DNA from: Streptomyces cynarae | GTDB lineage: Bacteria; Actinomycetota; Actinomycetes; Streptomycetales; Streptomycetaceae | Direction: 5' to 3' | DNA: 64,000 nucleotides | NCBI RefSeq assembly: GCF_025642135.1 | Contig: NZ_CP106793.1 | Coordinates: 5,052,001 to 5,116,000 of the forward strand | The notes under the pieces: generated by a model | What the model saw: only the letters and a program-made list of their open reading frames with translations | Told to the model about the DNA's origin: nothing | The model's database searches: none | Shown here: positions 35,818 through 44,452 of the stretch, in pieces | Position numbering within the stretch: the first letter of the stretch is position 1 | Layout of the letters: the number at the start of each line of letters is the position of its first letter | Program-made: the position numbers and the translations under genes

Positions 35818-38220
35818 TCAGTTCTGTGCGCGGCGGCGGCGCTTCACACGGAACAGGACGAAGCCGGCAGTCAGGAGCACTGCCGCCGTGGCAGCAGCGA
35901 CTCCGATCTGAGTGCCGGTGTCGGCGAGGCCGCCTCCGCCTCCGTTTCCCTCGTCGTTGCGCGGCGGGGTGCCGGCTGGCGGAGTGTGGCTGCCGGGGCT
36001 GCTCGGCGTCGGGCTGCCCGGGGTGTGCGTGGGCGTGGGGGTGGGCTTGCCCGTGGGTGTCGGGGTCGGCGTCGGGGAGGGCGGGACGCTGCCGCCGTTG
36101 TCGATCTTCGCGGCGCCGTTGCCGCCGAAGTAGCCGGTATAGGTGCTGCGGTAGCCGGTCTCCTCGCGGAGCGACCGCTGGGTGGTCTTGTCCAGGGCCG
36201 GGTGCTCGACGGTGAAGCGGGCCCGGCTGATCTTCTGTTCGGGCTGCTTGGAGAAGTCGACACCGCCCACGCCCTGGTTGTAGACCTTGCCGCCGTAGCG
36301 GAGTTCGAACCAGTCGATGCCCTCGCGCAGGGATTTCATGTACTTGTCGTACGTGCCCTGCTTGGTCCAGTTCTGGTTCGGGGCGCGCAGCGGCCACCGG
36401 CTCACGTCGTTGCTGTTGATGATCGGCCGGAAGTCGGTGGCCCTCTTCGCATCCTGCTGGCGGATGAACTCGGCGGCCACGCGGGACTTGTACACGCGGC
36501 GCAGGTCGGCGTACGTGGGGGCGGTGTTGACTTGTTTGTCCACCTGCGGCATCACATAGCGGCGCAGCAGGGCCTCGCTGGTGCGCTTCTCCGGGTCGGT
36601 GAGGTCGCAGACGCGGGCGCCGGGTGGGTGGTACTTGACGTCCATCCACTCGGTGGACACCTTCAGGGGGGCGTCGAGGATGTAGATCCCGCCGTCCTGC
36701 TCGCGAACCTTCGCGGGCTCGGGTTCGATCCACAGCCGCACGGAGGGGAAGCAGGGCAGGCCGTCACGTCGGGGGACGGTGTCCCAGAACGTCTTGGCGT
36801 CCGGGTTCTTGTTCGGGTTGATGGCGTGCGCGAAGTCGGTCTTCATCGCGAAGTCGGCGTCCAGCAGGATGCGGCCGGCGTCGGTCTTCGCGAAGGTGGA
36901 GTCCATGATCTTGTCGGGCTGGTCCGGGTTGAGGTTGACCCAGAACTTGTCCGGCGTGAGCGCGAGCCAGGTGAACATGGCGTCGGAGGCGAGCTGGAGC
37001 TTGGCCTGGCCGCCGTAGCCCGGGTCGGTGTCCTCGTCGTCCACGTAGTCGGCCTTGAACGAGTAGTCCAGCGCCTTGCCCTTGACCGGGTTTCCGACGT
37101 ACTGGAGTTCCAGGGTGGTGAAGTCGACGCCACCCGGTCCGCGGCCGAGCGCGGAGCGCGAGTTGACCGCGTTGAACTCGCGCTGGATCGCCTTCGCTTC
37201 GGCCGGTGTCCTGCCGGAGCCGAACGCGATGTCGTCGATCGGACCGGCCGATCCCTGCCGGGGGTTGGGGTTCATCACGTTGTACGTCTTGGAGTACTCC
37301 GTGGTGGGGAAGACGCCCTGGCCGGTGGCGTTGCGCTGGTAGATGCGGACCGGGTTGCCGGTGGTGCCGCGCTCGCCCTGGAGTTCCTGGTTGAGCCTGC
37401 CGTACTGGTTGACGGTGCCCTTGGCGGCCTTCTCGCCGCCGTAGACGACGAGCTTGTTCTTGGTGAAGTCGTAGGTGGAGTCCTTGTGCCGCAGGACGAT
37501 GTTGTCGTCGCGGAACTGCTTGGACCTGTATTTCGAGGTGGACTTGAACTCGCCGAACTCGCCTTGCCTCTGGTTGTAGGAGTCGTACTTGCGGCGGGCG
37601 AGGAGGTTGCCGTTCTTGTCGCGGATCTCGACCGTGACCTCGCACAGCCAGTCCGGGCCGATCATGTTGAAGTCACGGACGGTCTTGGCCTCGAAGGCGG
37701 AACCCTTGCGGTTGTTCCTCTGGTTGAGGATGAGCCGGTTCTGCAGCCAGCTCTTCCAGCCGATGTTCGGGTTCTTCGCCGTCGCCTTGAACCGGCCGTA
37801 GCGGGCGTAGATGGCCCGCTTCATGTCGTCCGCGTCTTTGCCCTGGGCGTACTTGGCGTCCCACTTGGCGATGTCCTCGTCCGTGTTACCGGCGGCCTTG
37901 AGATCCTCGGGCTCGGGCTTGGGGAGGTCGTCCCAGCCCTTGAAGGTGTTGTCGTAGAGGTACTGTTCGGGCGGGCCGCCCCAGGTTTCCTCGAACCGGC
38001 CTCCGCCGATGGGTGCGCCGGAGTTCGCAGGCGTACGGGAGTACGTCTTGCCGAGGTGGTACTCGTCGCAGCGCTTGCCGCCGATGATCTTCGCGGTGTC
38101 GCCCGGCGCGGCGTGCGCGAGGGTGGGCGGAAGTCCGACCAGCATCATCCCGGCCGCCGAGGCGACCGCGAGCGCGGATGCCAGACGTCGGCGCAGCCGA
38201 ACTCTCATGGGTGTTTTCAA
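35818..38220 (-). CDS. Large sortase-anchored (LADTG) surface protein of unknown function
   Basis: 800 aa. TTG 38220 has a GGGA ribosome-binding site at 6 nt; ATG 38208, four codons later, is the alternative. It has a Sec signal peptide (RRRLASALAVASAAGMMLVGLPPTLAHA). The mature region (about 35-700) is rich in charged residues, Tyr and Trp and matches no domain I recognise (RCDEYHLGKTYSRTPANSG near the start). Then comes a Pro/Thr spacer of PTPTPT type, the sortase motif L765-A-D-T-G769, a hydrophobic helix and KRRRR tail. It should be covalently linked to peptidoglycan by a class E-type sortase, which prefers LAxTG. No sortase gene is nearby. Transcribed alone. Confidence 0.85.
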   Translation of the reverse strand: MKTPMRVRLRRRLASALAVASAAGMMLVGLPPTLAHAAPGDTAKIIGGKRCDEYHLGKTYSRTPANSGAPIGGGRFEETWGGPPEQYLYDNTFKGWDDLPKPEPEDLKAAGNTDEDIAKWDAKYAQGKDADDMKRAIYARYGRFKATAKNPNIGWKSWLQNRLILNQRNNRKGSAFEAKTVRDFNMIGPDWLCEVTVEIRDKNGNLLARRKYDSYNQRQGEFGEFKSTSKYRSKQFRDDNIVLRHKDSTYDFTKNKLVVYGGEKAAKGTVNQYGRLNQELQGERGTTGNPVRIYQRNATGQGVFPTTEYSKTYNVMNPNPRQGSAGPIDDIAFGSGRTPAEAKAIQREFNAVNSRSALGRGPGGVDFTTLELQYVGNPVKGKALDYSFKADYVDDEDTDPGYGGQAKLQLASDAMFTWLALTPDKFWVNLNPDQPDKIMDSTFAKTDAGRILLDADFAMKTDFAHAINPNKNPDAKTFWDTVPRRDGLPCFPSVRLWIEPEPAKVREQDGGIYILDAPLKVSTEWMDVKYHPPGARVCDLTDPEKRTSEALLRRYVMPQVDKQVNTAPTYADLRRVYKSRVAAEFIRQQDAKRATDFRPIINSNDVSRWPLRAPNQNWTKQGTYDKYMKSLREGIDWFELRYGGKVYNQGVGGVDFSKQPEQKISRARFTVEHPALDKTTQRSLREETGYRSTYTGYFGGNGAAKIDNGGSVPPSPTPTPTPTGKPTPTPTHTPGSPTPSSPGSHTPPAGTPPRNDEGNGGGGGLADTGTQIGVAAATAAVLLTAGFVLFRVKRRRRAQN

Positions 38221-38420
38221 TGCGTGTCCCTGGTGGGGGGCTCATGGGACAAGGCCGGTGGACGGGATAGGGCCCCCGTGACATGTCCCTGCCCACCGCT
38301 CTTACACCCTAGAACCCCAGACGGCCCACAGAGCAACAGTTGTTGACGCTCGGCATGTCAACTCGACGACGTGGCTTGTCAGTTCGCCGCACGCCGGCGT
38401 GTTCGCTACCGTGGCCACCC

Positions 38421-38966
38421 ATGACCACTTCCGCGGATCACGGCACGGACCCGACGCGGCACCCGGAGCTTCTCGCGTGGCTGCATGGGCGCCGGCAGGC
38501 CTTCGACCAGTGGGCGCAGCAGACCGGCGCCGACCGGCTCGACTTCAGCCCTGACTCCCTGGACGAACTCGAAGACCTTCTCCGCGAGACGTTCCAGTCG
38601 GACGAGGAGCTCCGTGCCCAGCGGCTGGACCCGTTCGTACAGGGCGCCGTCTGGTACCTCGGGGAAGTGATCTGCCGCGCCAAGGGCATGGTGTGGAAGT
38701 TCGAGCGCGACGTCGACGCGGCCGACACGGCTGCGATGCCGCCTCTGTTCGGTACGGAGGCACCGCCAGGCGTTCTCGACACTCCGTGTGTCAGCTTCCC
38801 GGAGGACGGCCCCGAGCGGGGCCTGTATCCGCTGAACGTCCTGTGCCGCACGCTCATCGCCAAGGACGAGCTGGGTGAGCCGGTCGACGAGCACCTGGTC
38901 GACGCCCTCGCAGACGACTACCTCGATGACGACTTCGACGAGGGCGAGGACGACGGCGAAGAATAG
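38421..38966 (+). CDS. Hypothetical acidic cytoplasmic protein
   Basis: 181 aa from ATG 38421. No signal peptide or membrane helix. The first part looks helical (HPELLAWLHGRRQAFDQWAQQTGADRLDFSPDSLDELEDLLRETF), the middle (DPFVQGAVWYLGEVICRAKGMVWKFER) resembles the DUF3806-like folds seen in immunity or SUKH-neighbour proteins, but I cannot assign it firmly. The tail is almost all Asp and Glu. Divergent from the surface-protein gene, with 200 bp between them. Confidence 0.65.
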   Translation: MTTSADHGTDPTRHPELLAWLHGRRQAFDQWAQQTGADRLDFSPDSLDELEDLLRETFQSDEELRAQRLDPFVQGAVWYLGEVICRAKGMVWKFERDVDAADTAAMPPLFGTEAPPGVLDTPCVSFPEDGPERGLYPLNVLCRTLIAKDELGEPVDEHLVDALADDYLDDDFDEGEDDGEE

Positions 38967-39231
38967 GGCTTGTTCTTCAGGTCGTCAGAAGGCGGCGAAG
39001 ATTTTCAAGGAGATCGGTGTGTACGGCGCCTCGGGCCCGCCGTGACCACGCCGCCGAGCGGCACACCGCTCCCACTGACAGCCCCTCTTTCACTGGCACA
39101 GGGCCTGATCGAGGGCCGCGATTTCGTCGCGCCGGGCCGCCACCTGCCGTAGCTCTTTTGTTGTGAGGATGCTGTGGCGGCGGGAAATCGGGCTTCCGGC
39201 CTCTGGAGTCACTCTCTACCCTCCGGGACTC

Positions 39232-41043
39232 ATGACAACAGAACCCGCGCAGCAGCCGCAGGAGAACACCGGCCACACCCGCAGACGGTTCCTCGCGGGC
39301 GCCGGAGGAGTGGCGAGCGCGCTCGCCTTACGGCCGAGCGGCAGCGCCCGTGCCGCCACCCGCAAGCACGTCGCCGTCCTCGGCGGCGGTGTCTCCGGGC
39401 TCAGCGCCGCGCAGGAACTCGCCGAACGCGGCTATGCCGTCACCGTCTACGAGTACTACGACGTCCTCGGCGGCAAGGCCCGCTCCATGGACGTGCCCGG
39501 TACGGGGAGCGGTGGCCGCAGACCGCTGCCCGGCGAGCACGGCTTCCGGTTCTTCCCCGGTTTCTACCGGAACCTCCCGGACACCATGCGCCGCATCCCC
39601 TTCCCCGGCAATGCGAACGGCGTCCACGACAACCTGCGCAGTGGGACCGAGGAGTTGTTCGCCCGCAGTTCCGGCCGTCCCGACCTGCACTTCCCCCTGC
39701 GCCGGGTCACCACCCCGCCTGCTCCCGGCGACATCACCCCGTCCTGGCTCCGCGACCAGATCCTGTCCGTACTGGACCTGGGCACCCACCTGCCCGCCCA
39801 CGAGGCCGCCTACTTCGCCGACCGCCTCCTGGTCCACCTCACCAGTTGCGACGCCCGCCGCGAGGACCAGTGGGAGAAGACGTCCTGGTGGCGGTTCATC
39901 CGGGCCGAGGAGATGAGCGCGGAGTACCAGACCCTGCTCGGCATCGGCCAGACCCGCAACCTCGTCGCCACGCGCGCGGAGGTGGCGTCCACGCGTACGG
40001 TCGGCCGCGTCATCATCGAGGCCCTCATCCTCTGGGGTCTGCTCGGCCGCGGCCTGGACGGCGACGCCGACATCGACCGCGTCCTCAACGCCCCGACGAG
40101 CGAGGCCTGGATCGACCCCTGGGCAGCGCACCTGCGCTCCCTCGGCGTCGAGTTCGTACTCGGCACCGAGGTCCGCGAGGTTCTGTACGCGGGCGGGCGC
40201 GTCACCGGCGTGAGGGTCGCCGCGCGCGACGGCGGTGACGAGCGCACCGTCACCGCCGACCACTACGTCTCCGCGATGCCCGTCGAACACGCCCGCCGCA
40301 CCTGGGGCACCGCCCTGCGCGCCGCCGATCCGCAGCTCGCCCGGTGCGACGCGCTCAAGACGGACTGGATGACCGGGGTGCAGTTCTATCTGCGTACGCC
40401 CACGCCCGTCGTCCACGGGCACATCAACTGCCTGGACTCGCCCTGGTCGGTAACCGGGATCGGGCAGGCGCAGTTCTGGGACGTACGGGACTTCTCGCGG
40501 GACTACGGCGACGGTCAGGCCCGGGACTGCCTGTCCGCGATCATCTCGGAGTGGGACAAGCCCGGCATCCTCTACGGCAAGACGGCCCGCGAGTGCACCA
40601 AGGAGGAGATCGTCGCCGAGCTGTGGGCCCAGCTGAAGGACGGACTCAACGACTCGGGGAAGACCACGCTGAGCGACGAGGACCGCCTGGGCTGGTTCAT
40701 GGACCCGGCGGTGACCGGTCTCGGCGGCCCCGACCCGCAGAACCGCGAGCCGCTCCTCATCCACCCGACGGGCACGCTCTACAACCGCCCCTCGGCGAGG
40801 ACCGCCGTACCGAATTTCTTCCTCGCGGGCGACTACGTCCGGACGGATGTGGACCTGGCGACGATGGAGGGCGCCAACGAGTCGGCGCGCAGGGCCGTCA
40901 ACGCGCTGCTGGACGCGGACGGCGCGGACGCCGAGCGGTGCCGGGTCTGGGAGCTGTACCGCCCGCCGGAGCTGGAGCCCCTCAAACGGGTGGACGAGGT
41001 GCGTTACCGGCTCGGCCTGCCGAACACGTTCGACGTGGGGTGA
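39232..41043 (+). CDS. Tat-exported FAD-dependent oxidoreductase (phytoene desaturase/hydroxysqualene dehydroxylase-like)
   Basis: 603 aa from ATG 39232. A Tat signal (HTRRRFLAGAGGVASALAL) is followed by the dinucleotide-binding motif VAVLGGGVSGLSAAQELAERGYAVTVYE and YDVLGGKARS, as in the NAD(P)-binding_8/amino-oxidase family. The C-terminal FAD-contact strand is FFLAGDYVRTDVDLATMEGANESARRAV. It resembles HpnE and phytoene dehydrogenases in order of motifs, but a Tat signal on such an enzyme is unusual, and no hopanoid or carotenoid genes are adjacent. The 266 bp upstream (38967-39231) contain no other gene that I can support. Confidence 0.85.
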   Translation: MTTEPAQQPQENTGHTRRRFLAGAGGVASALALRPSGSARAATRKHVAVLGGGVSGLSAAQELAERGYAVTVYEYYDVLGGKARSMDVPGTGSGGRRPLPGEHGFRFFPGFYRNLPDTMRRIPFPGNANGVHDNLRSGTEELFARSSGRPDLHFPLRRVTTPPAPGDITPSWLRDQILSVLDLGTHLPAHEAAYFADRLLVHLTSCDARREDQWEKTSWWRFIRAEEMSAEYQTLLGIGQTRNLVATRAEVASTRTVGRVIIEALILWGLLGRGLDGDADIDRVLNAPTSEAWIDPWAAHLRSLGVEFVLGTEVREVLYAGGRVTGVRVAARDGGDERTVTADHYVSAMPVEHARRTWGTALRAADPQLARCDALKTDWMTGVQFYLRTPTPVVHGHINCLDSPWSVTGIGQAQFWDVRDFSRDYGDGQARDCLSAIISEWDKPGILYGKTARECTKEEIVAELWAQLKDGLNDSGKTTLSDEDRLGWFMDPAVTGLGGPDPQNREPLLIHPTGTLYNRPSARTAVPNFFLAGDYVRTDVDLATMEGANESARRAVNALLDADGADAERCRVWELYRPPELEPLKRVDEVRYRLGLPNTFDVG

Positions 41044-41069
41044 ACGGAGTCGGCCGGGGACGACCGGGA

Positions 41070-41098
41070 GGGCCGCCGCCTCGAACGGGCGACGGCCC
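41070..41098. terminator. Imperfect hairpin between converging FAD-oxidoreductase and NlpC/P60 genes
   Basis: GGGCCGCCGCC (41070-41080) pairs with GGGCGACGGCCC (41087-41098) with one mismatch around a 6-nt loop. Confidence 0.5.
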
Positions 41099-41129
41099 TG
41101 CAATCCCCGTACCGCTTACGACGGCTCGG

Positions 41130-41933
41130 TCAGAGCACGCGGACCGCGCCGGACGGCGGGTCGTACGACAGCGGGTGCTCCCCGACGCCGCTGGAGGGGT
41201 TCTGCGCGCCGACGAACATGCCGTCACCCACGTACACCGCGACGTGGTAGGCGCTGCCCGCGCCGCCCCAGTACAGGATGTCCCCGGGCTGCAGGTTGCT
41301 CAGCGAGACCTGGGTGCCGGCCGTCGACTGGTCCTGGGAGACCCGCGGAAGGTTGATTCCGACCTGCTTGAAGGCCGTCTGCACCAGTCCGGAGCAGTCG
41401 TACGCCGACGGACCGGTGGCGCCGGAGACGTACGCCTTGCCGATCTGCGCCTTGACGAAGGCGACGACCGCCGCGGCCGAACCGGTGGCCGTGGAGGAGC
41501 CCGTCGAGGTGCTGGTCGCGGCGGCGAGGACGGTCCGCTCGGCGCTGCGCGAGGCGGCCTCCGCCTGCTTGCGCTCCGCCTCGGCCTTCCGCTTGGCCTC
41601 GGCCTCCTTCTTCTTGGCCTCCGCGAGGTCCGCCTTGGCCTGCTTCGCGGCGTTCGCGGCGGCCGCGTCACGCTCGACCTGCAGCTGGTAGTTGGCCGCG
41701 GCCTGCTGGGTGGCCGCCGCGGACTGTGCGACCTGCGTGGCCACGTCGGCCGTCAGGGTCGGCAGCTCGAGCGTCTGGGTCGCCGGCTCGGCCGCGTCGG
41801 CCGATGCCGCCGAGGCTCCGGCCACGGCCAGTGTGCTGAGGACACCACCGGCAACTCCGGCCCGCATCGCGATGGTCGACGCGCTGCGGTTGCGGGGCTT
41901 CCGGTGGCTGCGTATGTGAGCGGTGTGGGACAT
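41130..41933 (-). CDS. Secreted NlpC/P60 peptidoglycan hydrolase
   Basis: 267 aa from ATG 41933 (MSHTAHIRSHRKPRNRSAS); upstream in-frame starts at 41963 and 41990 would lengthen the cytoplasmic N-terminus. The signal sequence (MRAGVAGGVLSTLAVAGASAASADA) is followed by a long Ala/Lys/Glu coiled coil (about residues 75-145, with KQAKADLAEAKKKEAEAKRK) and a C-terminal NlpC/P60 domain. In the latter the catalytic Cys is in YDCSGLVQTAFKQVGINLPR and the His in GSAYHVAVYVGDGMFVGA. It should cleave the D-gamma-Glu to diaminopimelate bond of peptidoglycan. It is divergent from the nuo operon across an 800-bp regulatory region. Confidence 0.92.
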   Translation of the reverse strand: MSHTAHIRSHRKPRNRSASTIAMRAGVAGGVLSTLAVAGASAASADAAEPATQTLELPTLTADVATQVAQSAAATQQAAANYQLQVERDAAAANAAKQAKADLAEAKKKEAEAKRKAEAERKQAEAASRSAERTVLAAATSTSTGSSTATGSAAAVVAFVKAQIGKAYVSGATGPSAYDCSGLVQTAFKQVGINLPRVSQDQSTAGTQVSLSNLQPGDILYWGGAGSAYHVAVYVGDGMFVGAQNPSSGVGEHPLSYDPPSGAVRVL

Positions 41934-42259
41934 GGGGACAAGCGGTACCAGGGACTCCTCCATACCTTCAAGAAACGTGTGGTGCGCCACAGTTGTTCAA
42001 TCGGCGGCCTGAATCCCGGGCGTGTCATTCTTTATTGACGCCGTAACGGGCAAAGCGGACAGTGGTGATCAAGCCTGTGATCATGGGCTTTCGTCGTTAC
42101 GTCCCGAATTGCTCCGGGCCTACCACCGGTTGGGGCAGATGGCCAAGCCCGCTTTATCGAACCCTCACACAGATGTGGCACAGGTCACGGAACGGTCACT
42201 GTCGCGGAGGCGTCTCGCGCGCGCAGCGGGCGACTCGGTCCGTGTGCCTGCCCAGCCGC

Positions 42260-42276
42260 TTGTGAATGCATGCACC
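42260..42276. promoter_or_regulatory. Rex-like half-palindrome upstream of nuo
   Basis: TTGTGAATGCATGCACC: a perfect TTGTGAA half, a 4-nt spacer and a degenerate second half, related to the Rex consensus TTGTGAANNNNTTCACAA. Confidence 0.35.
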
Positions 42277-42301
42277 TCTGGGCGTGAAGCCGCCCTCTGC
42301 T

Positions 42302-42317
42302 CGTGAACGCGTGCACA
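42302..42317. promoter_or_regulatory. Second Rex-like degenerate palindrome upstream of nuo
   Basis: CGTGAACGCGTGCACA: GTGAA, 4-nt spacer, TGCACA; same layout as the site 42 bp upstream. Confidence 0.3.
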
Positions 42318-42591
42318 CGTCCACATTCGCCCCGCCCCTCCCTCTGAAGTGTGAACGGGGCCCTCTATCAAGGGTTCTGGTCCAGCGCCAATTTGCTTTG
42401 AGCGCTAGGCGTTTGATAGTGCAAGACCGCCTCTACCAGCGGAGACGAGCGAAAATGTCACCTCTTGGTGATCACTCGACTGCTTCGCGTACGTAGATCA
42501 CCGCTCATCCGACTTCATGATCCTTCGCCGGGTGGTGGAGATCACAAAGTACGTGCTGACCCCCGTGTCGCAGATCACACACCCGCGGGCA

Positions 42592-42597
42592 TAAGAT
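42592..42597 (+). promoter_or_regulatory. Candidate -10 element of the nuo promoter
   Basis: TAAGAT, with TCGCAG 18 nt upstream as a weak -35 candidate. It would start transcription near 42604, just before the Rex-like operator. Confidence 0.35.
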
Positions 42598-42612
42598 GCA
42601 CGGCAGTTGGGC

Positions 42613-42630
42613 TTGTGACCTGCTTCACAT
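42613..42630. promoter_or_regulatory. Rex operator (ROP-like site) controlling the nuo operon
   Basis: TTGTGACCTGCTTCACAT matches the Streptomyces Rex consensus TTGTGAANNNNTTCACAA with exact spacing and two mismatches. Rex is the NADH/NAD+ sensing repressor of respiratory genes. The site lies 107 bp before the nuoA start and just after a candidate -10, so binding would block transcription. Confidence 0.7.
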
Positions 42631-42736
42631 GTCCGCGATCTTCGCTGGGGCAAGCGGGGCTTCCGGGACATGTGGGGTGGAAGTGAGCCCAGCGCAACCG
42701 CCAGCAGTCAGTGCCGACTGAGAGGAGCGAGGAGCG

Positions 42737-43096
42737 GTGAACGCGTATGCGCCCATCCTCGTACTGGGAGCCCTCGGGGCAGGCTTTGCGATCTTCTCCG
42801 TGGTCATGGCCACGCTGATCGGTCCGAAGCGGTACAACCGCGCCAAGCTCGAGGCCTACGAGTGCGGTATCGAGCCGACCCCCACGCCGGCGGGCGGCGG
42901 GCGCTTCCCGATCAAGTACTACCTGACGGCGATGCTCTTCATCGTCTTCGACATCGAGATCGTCTTCCTCTACCCCTGGGCCGTCACCTTCGACGCCCTG
43001 GGGATCTTCGGGCTCGTGGAGATGCTGCTCTTCGTGCTCACCGTCTTCGTCGCCTACGCGTACGTATGGCGGCGCGGCGGCCTGGAATGGGACTGA
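42737..43096 (+). CDS. nuoA: NADH-quinone oxidoreductase subunit A
   Basis: 119 aa, GTG start behind GGAGCGAGGAG. Three transmembrane helices and the NuoA signature [42 protein letters not shown], whose conserved Cys-Gly-loop and Asp/Glu residues contact the quinone channel. First gene of the 14-gene nuo operon; nuoB follows at 13 nt. Confidence 0.97.
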   Translation: MNAYAPILVLGALGAGFAIFSVVMATLIGPKRYNRAKLEAYECGIEPTPTPAGGGRFPIKYYLTAMLFIVFDIEIVFLYPWAVTFDALGIFGLVEMLLFVLTVFVAYAYVWRRGGLEWD

Positions 43097-43109
43097 GGGG
43101 CCTTACGTC

Positions 43110-43660
<551 letters not shown>

Positions 43661-43664
<4 letters not shown>

Positions 43665-44452
43665 GCGACGCGAACCGCGACGGCGCGGGCGCGCACCCGG
43701 GCGGCGTGAACGGCAGCGGGGTGAACGGCAACGGCGTCAACCCCGAGAAGGACCTCGGCGCCGCCAACCTCCCCGGCCGGCGCGGCGAGGGCGGCGAGGA
43801 GATCCGCGTCCAGCGCGGCATGTTCGGCGCCGACAACGGCGGCGACACCTCCGGCTACGGCGGCCTGGTCCGCTCCATCCGCCTCCCGGGCGCGGCCACC
43901 CGCCCCTACGGCGGCTGGTTCGACGAGGTCGCCGACGAGCTGGAGGGCGCCCTGGAGGAGCAGGGCCTCGTCCCTGAGAACGCCATCGAGAAGACCGTCG
44001 TCGACCGCGGTGAGCTGACCTTCCACATCGAACGCGAGTACCTGGTCGCCGTCGCCCAGACCCTCCGCGACGACCCGGCGCTCCGCTTCGAACTGTGCAC
44101 GGGCGTGAGCGGAGTGCACTACCCCGGCGACAAGGGGCGCGAGCTGCACGCCGTCTACCACCTGCGCTCGATCACCCACAACCGGCTGATCCGCCTGGAG
44201 GTCAGCGCCCCCGACTCCGACCCGCACGTCCCGTCGCTCGTGTCCGTGTATCCCACGAACGACTGGCACGAGCGCGAGACGTACGACTTCTTCGGCCTGG
44301 TCTTCGACGGCCACCCGGCGCTGACGCGGATCATGATGCCGGACGACTGGCAGGGCCATCCGCAGCGCAAGGACTATCCCCTCGGCGGCATCCCCGTCGA
44401 GTACAAGGGCGCCCAGATCCCGGCTCCGGACCAGCGGAGGTCGTACTCATGA
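43661..44452 (+). CDS. nuoC: NADH-quinone oxidoreductase subunit C
   Basis: 263 aa from ATG 43661. The N-terminal 60 residues are a Gly/Asn-rich extension with [18 protein letters not shown] repeats and are absent from short NuoC proteins. The 30-kDa subunit domain follows, with signature [42 protein letters not shown]. Structural subunit at the base of the hydrophilic arm; separate from NuoD, unlike the E. coli NuoCD fusion. Confidence 0.96.

Larger units (their letters stand above)
41934..42736. other. 800-bp intergenic region between the NlpC/P60 gene and nuoA
   Basis: No protein or RNA gene is supported here; short open frames lack coding character and GC content is lower than in the genes. 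It contains a Rex-like operator (42613-42630), two further GTGAA-type palindromes (42260-42276, 42302-42317), four GATCAC copies (42470, 42496, 42540, 42573) and two TGATCA sites near 42066-42084. It probably holds promoters and long leaders for both flanking genes. Confidence 0.7.

Noticed and set aside
41934..42260. Possible cyclic di-AMP (ydaO) riboswitch before the NlpC/P60 gene
   Set aside because: Such riboswitches often precede actinobacterial cell-wall hydrolase genes, but I could not find the conserved core motifs in the minus-strand leader. A covariance-model search would settle it.
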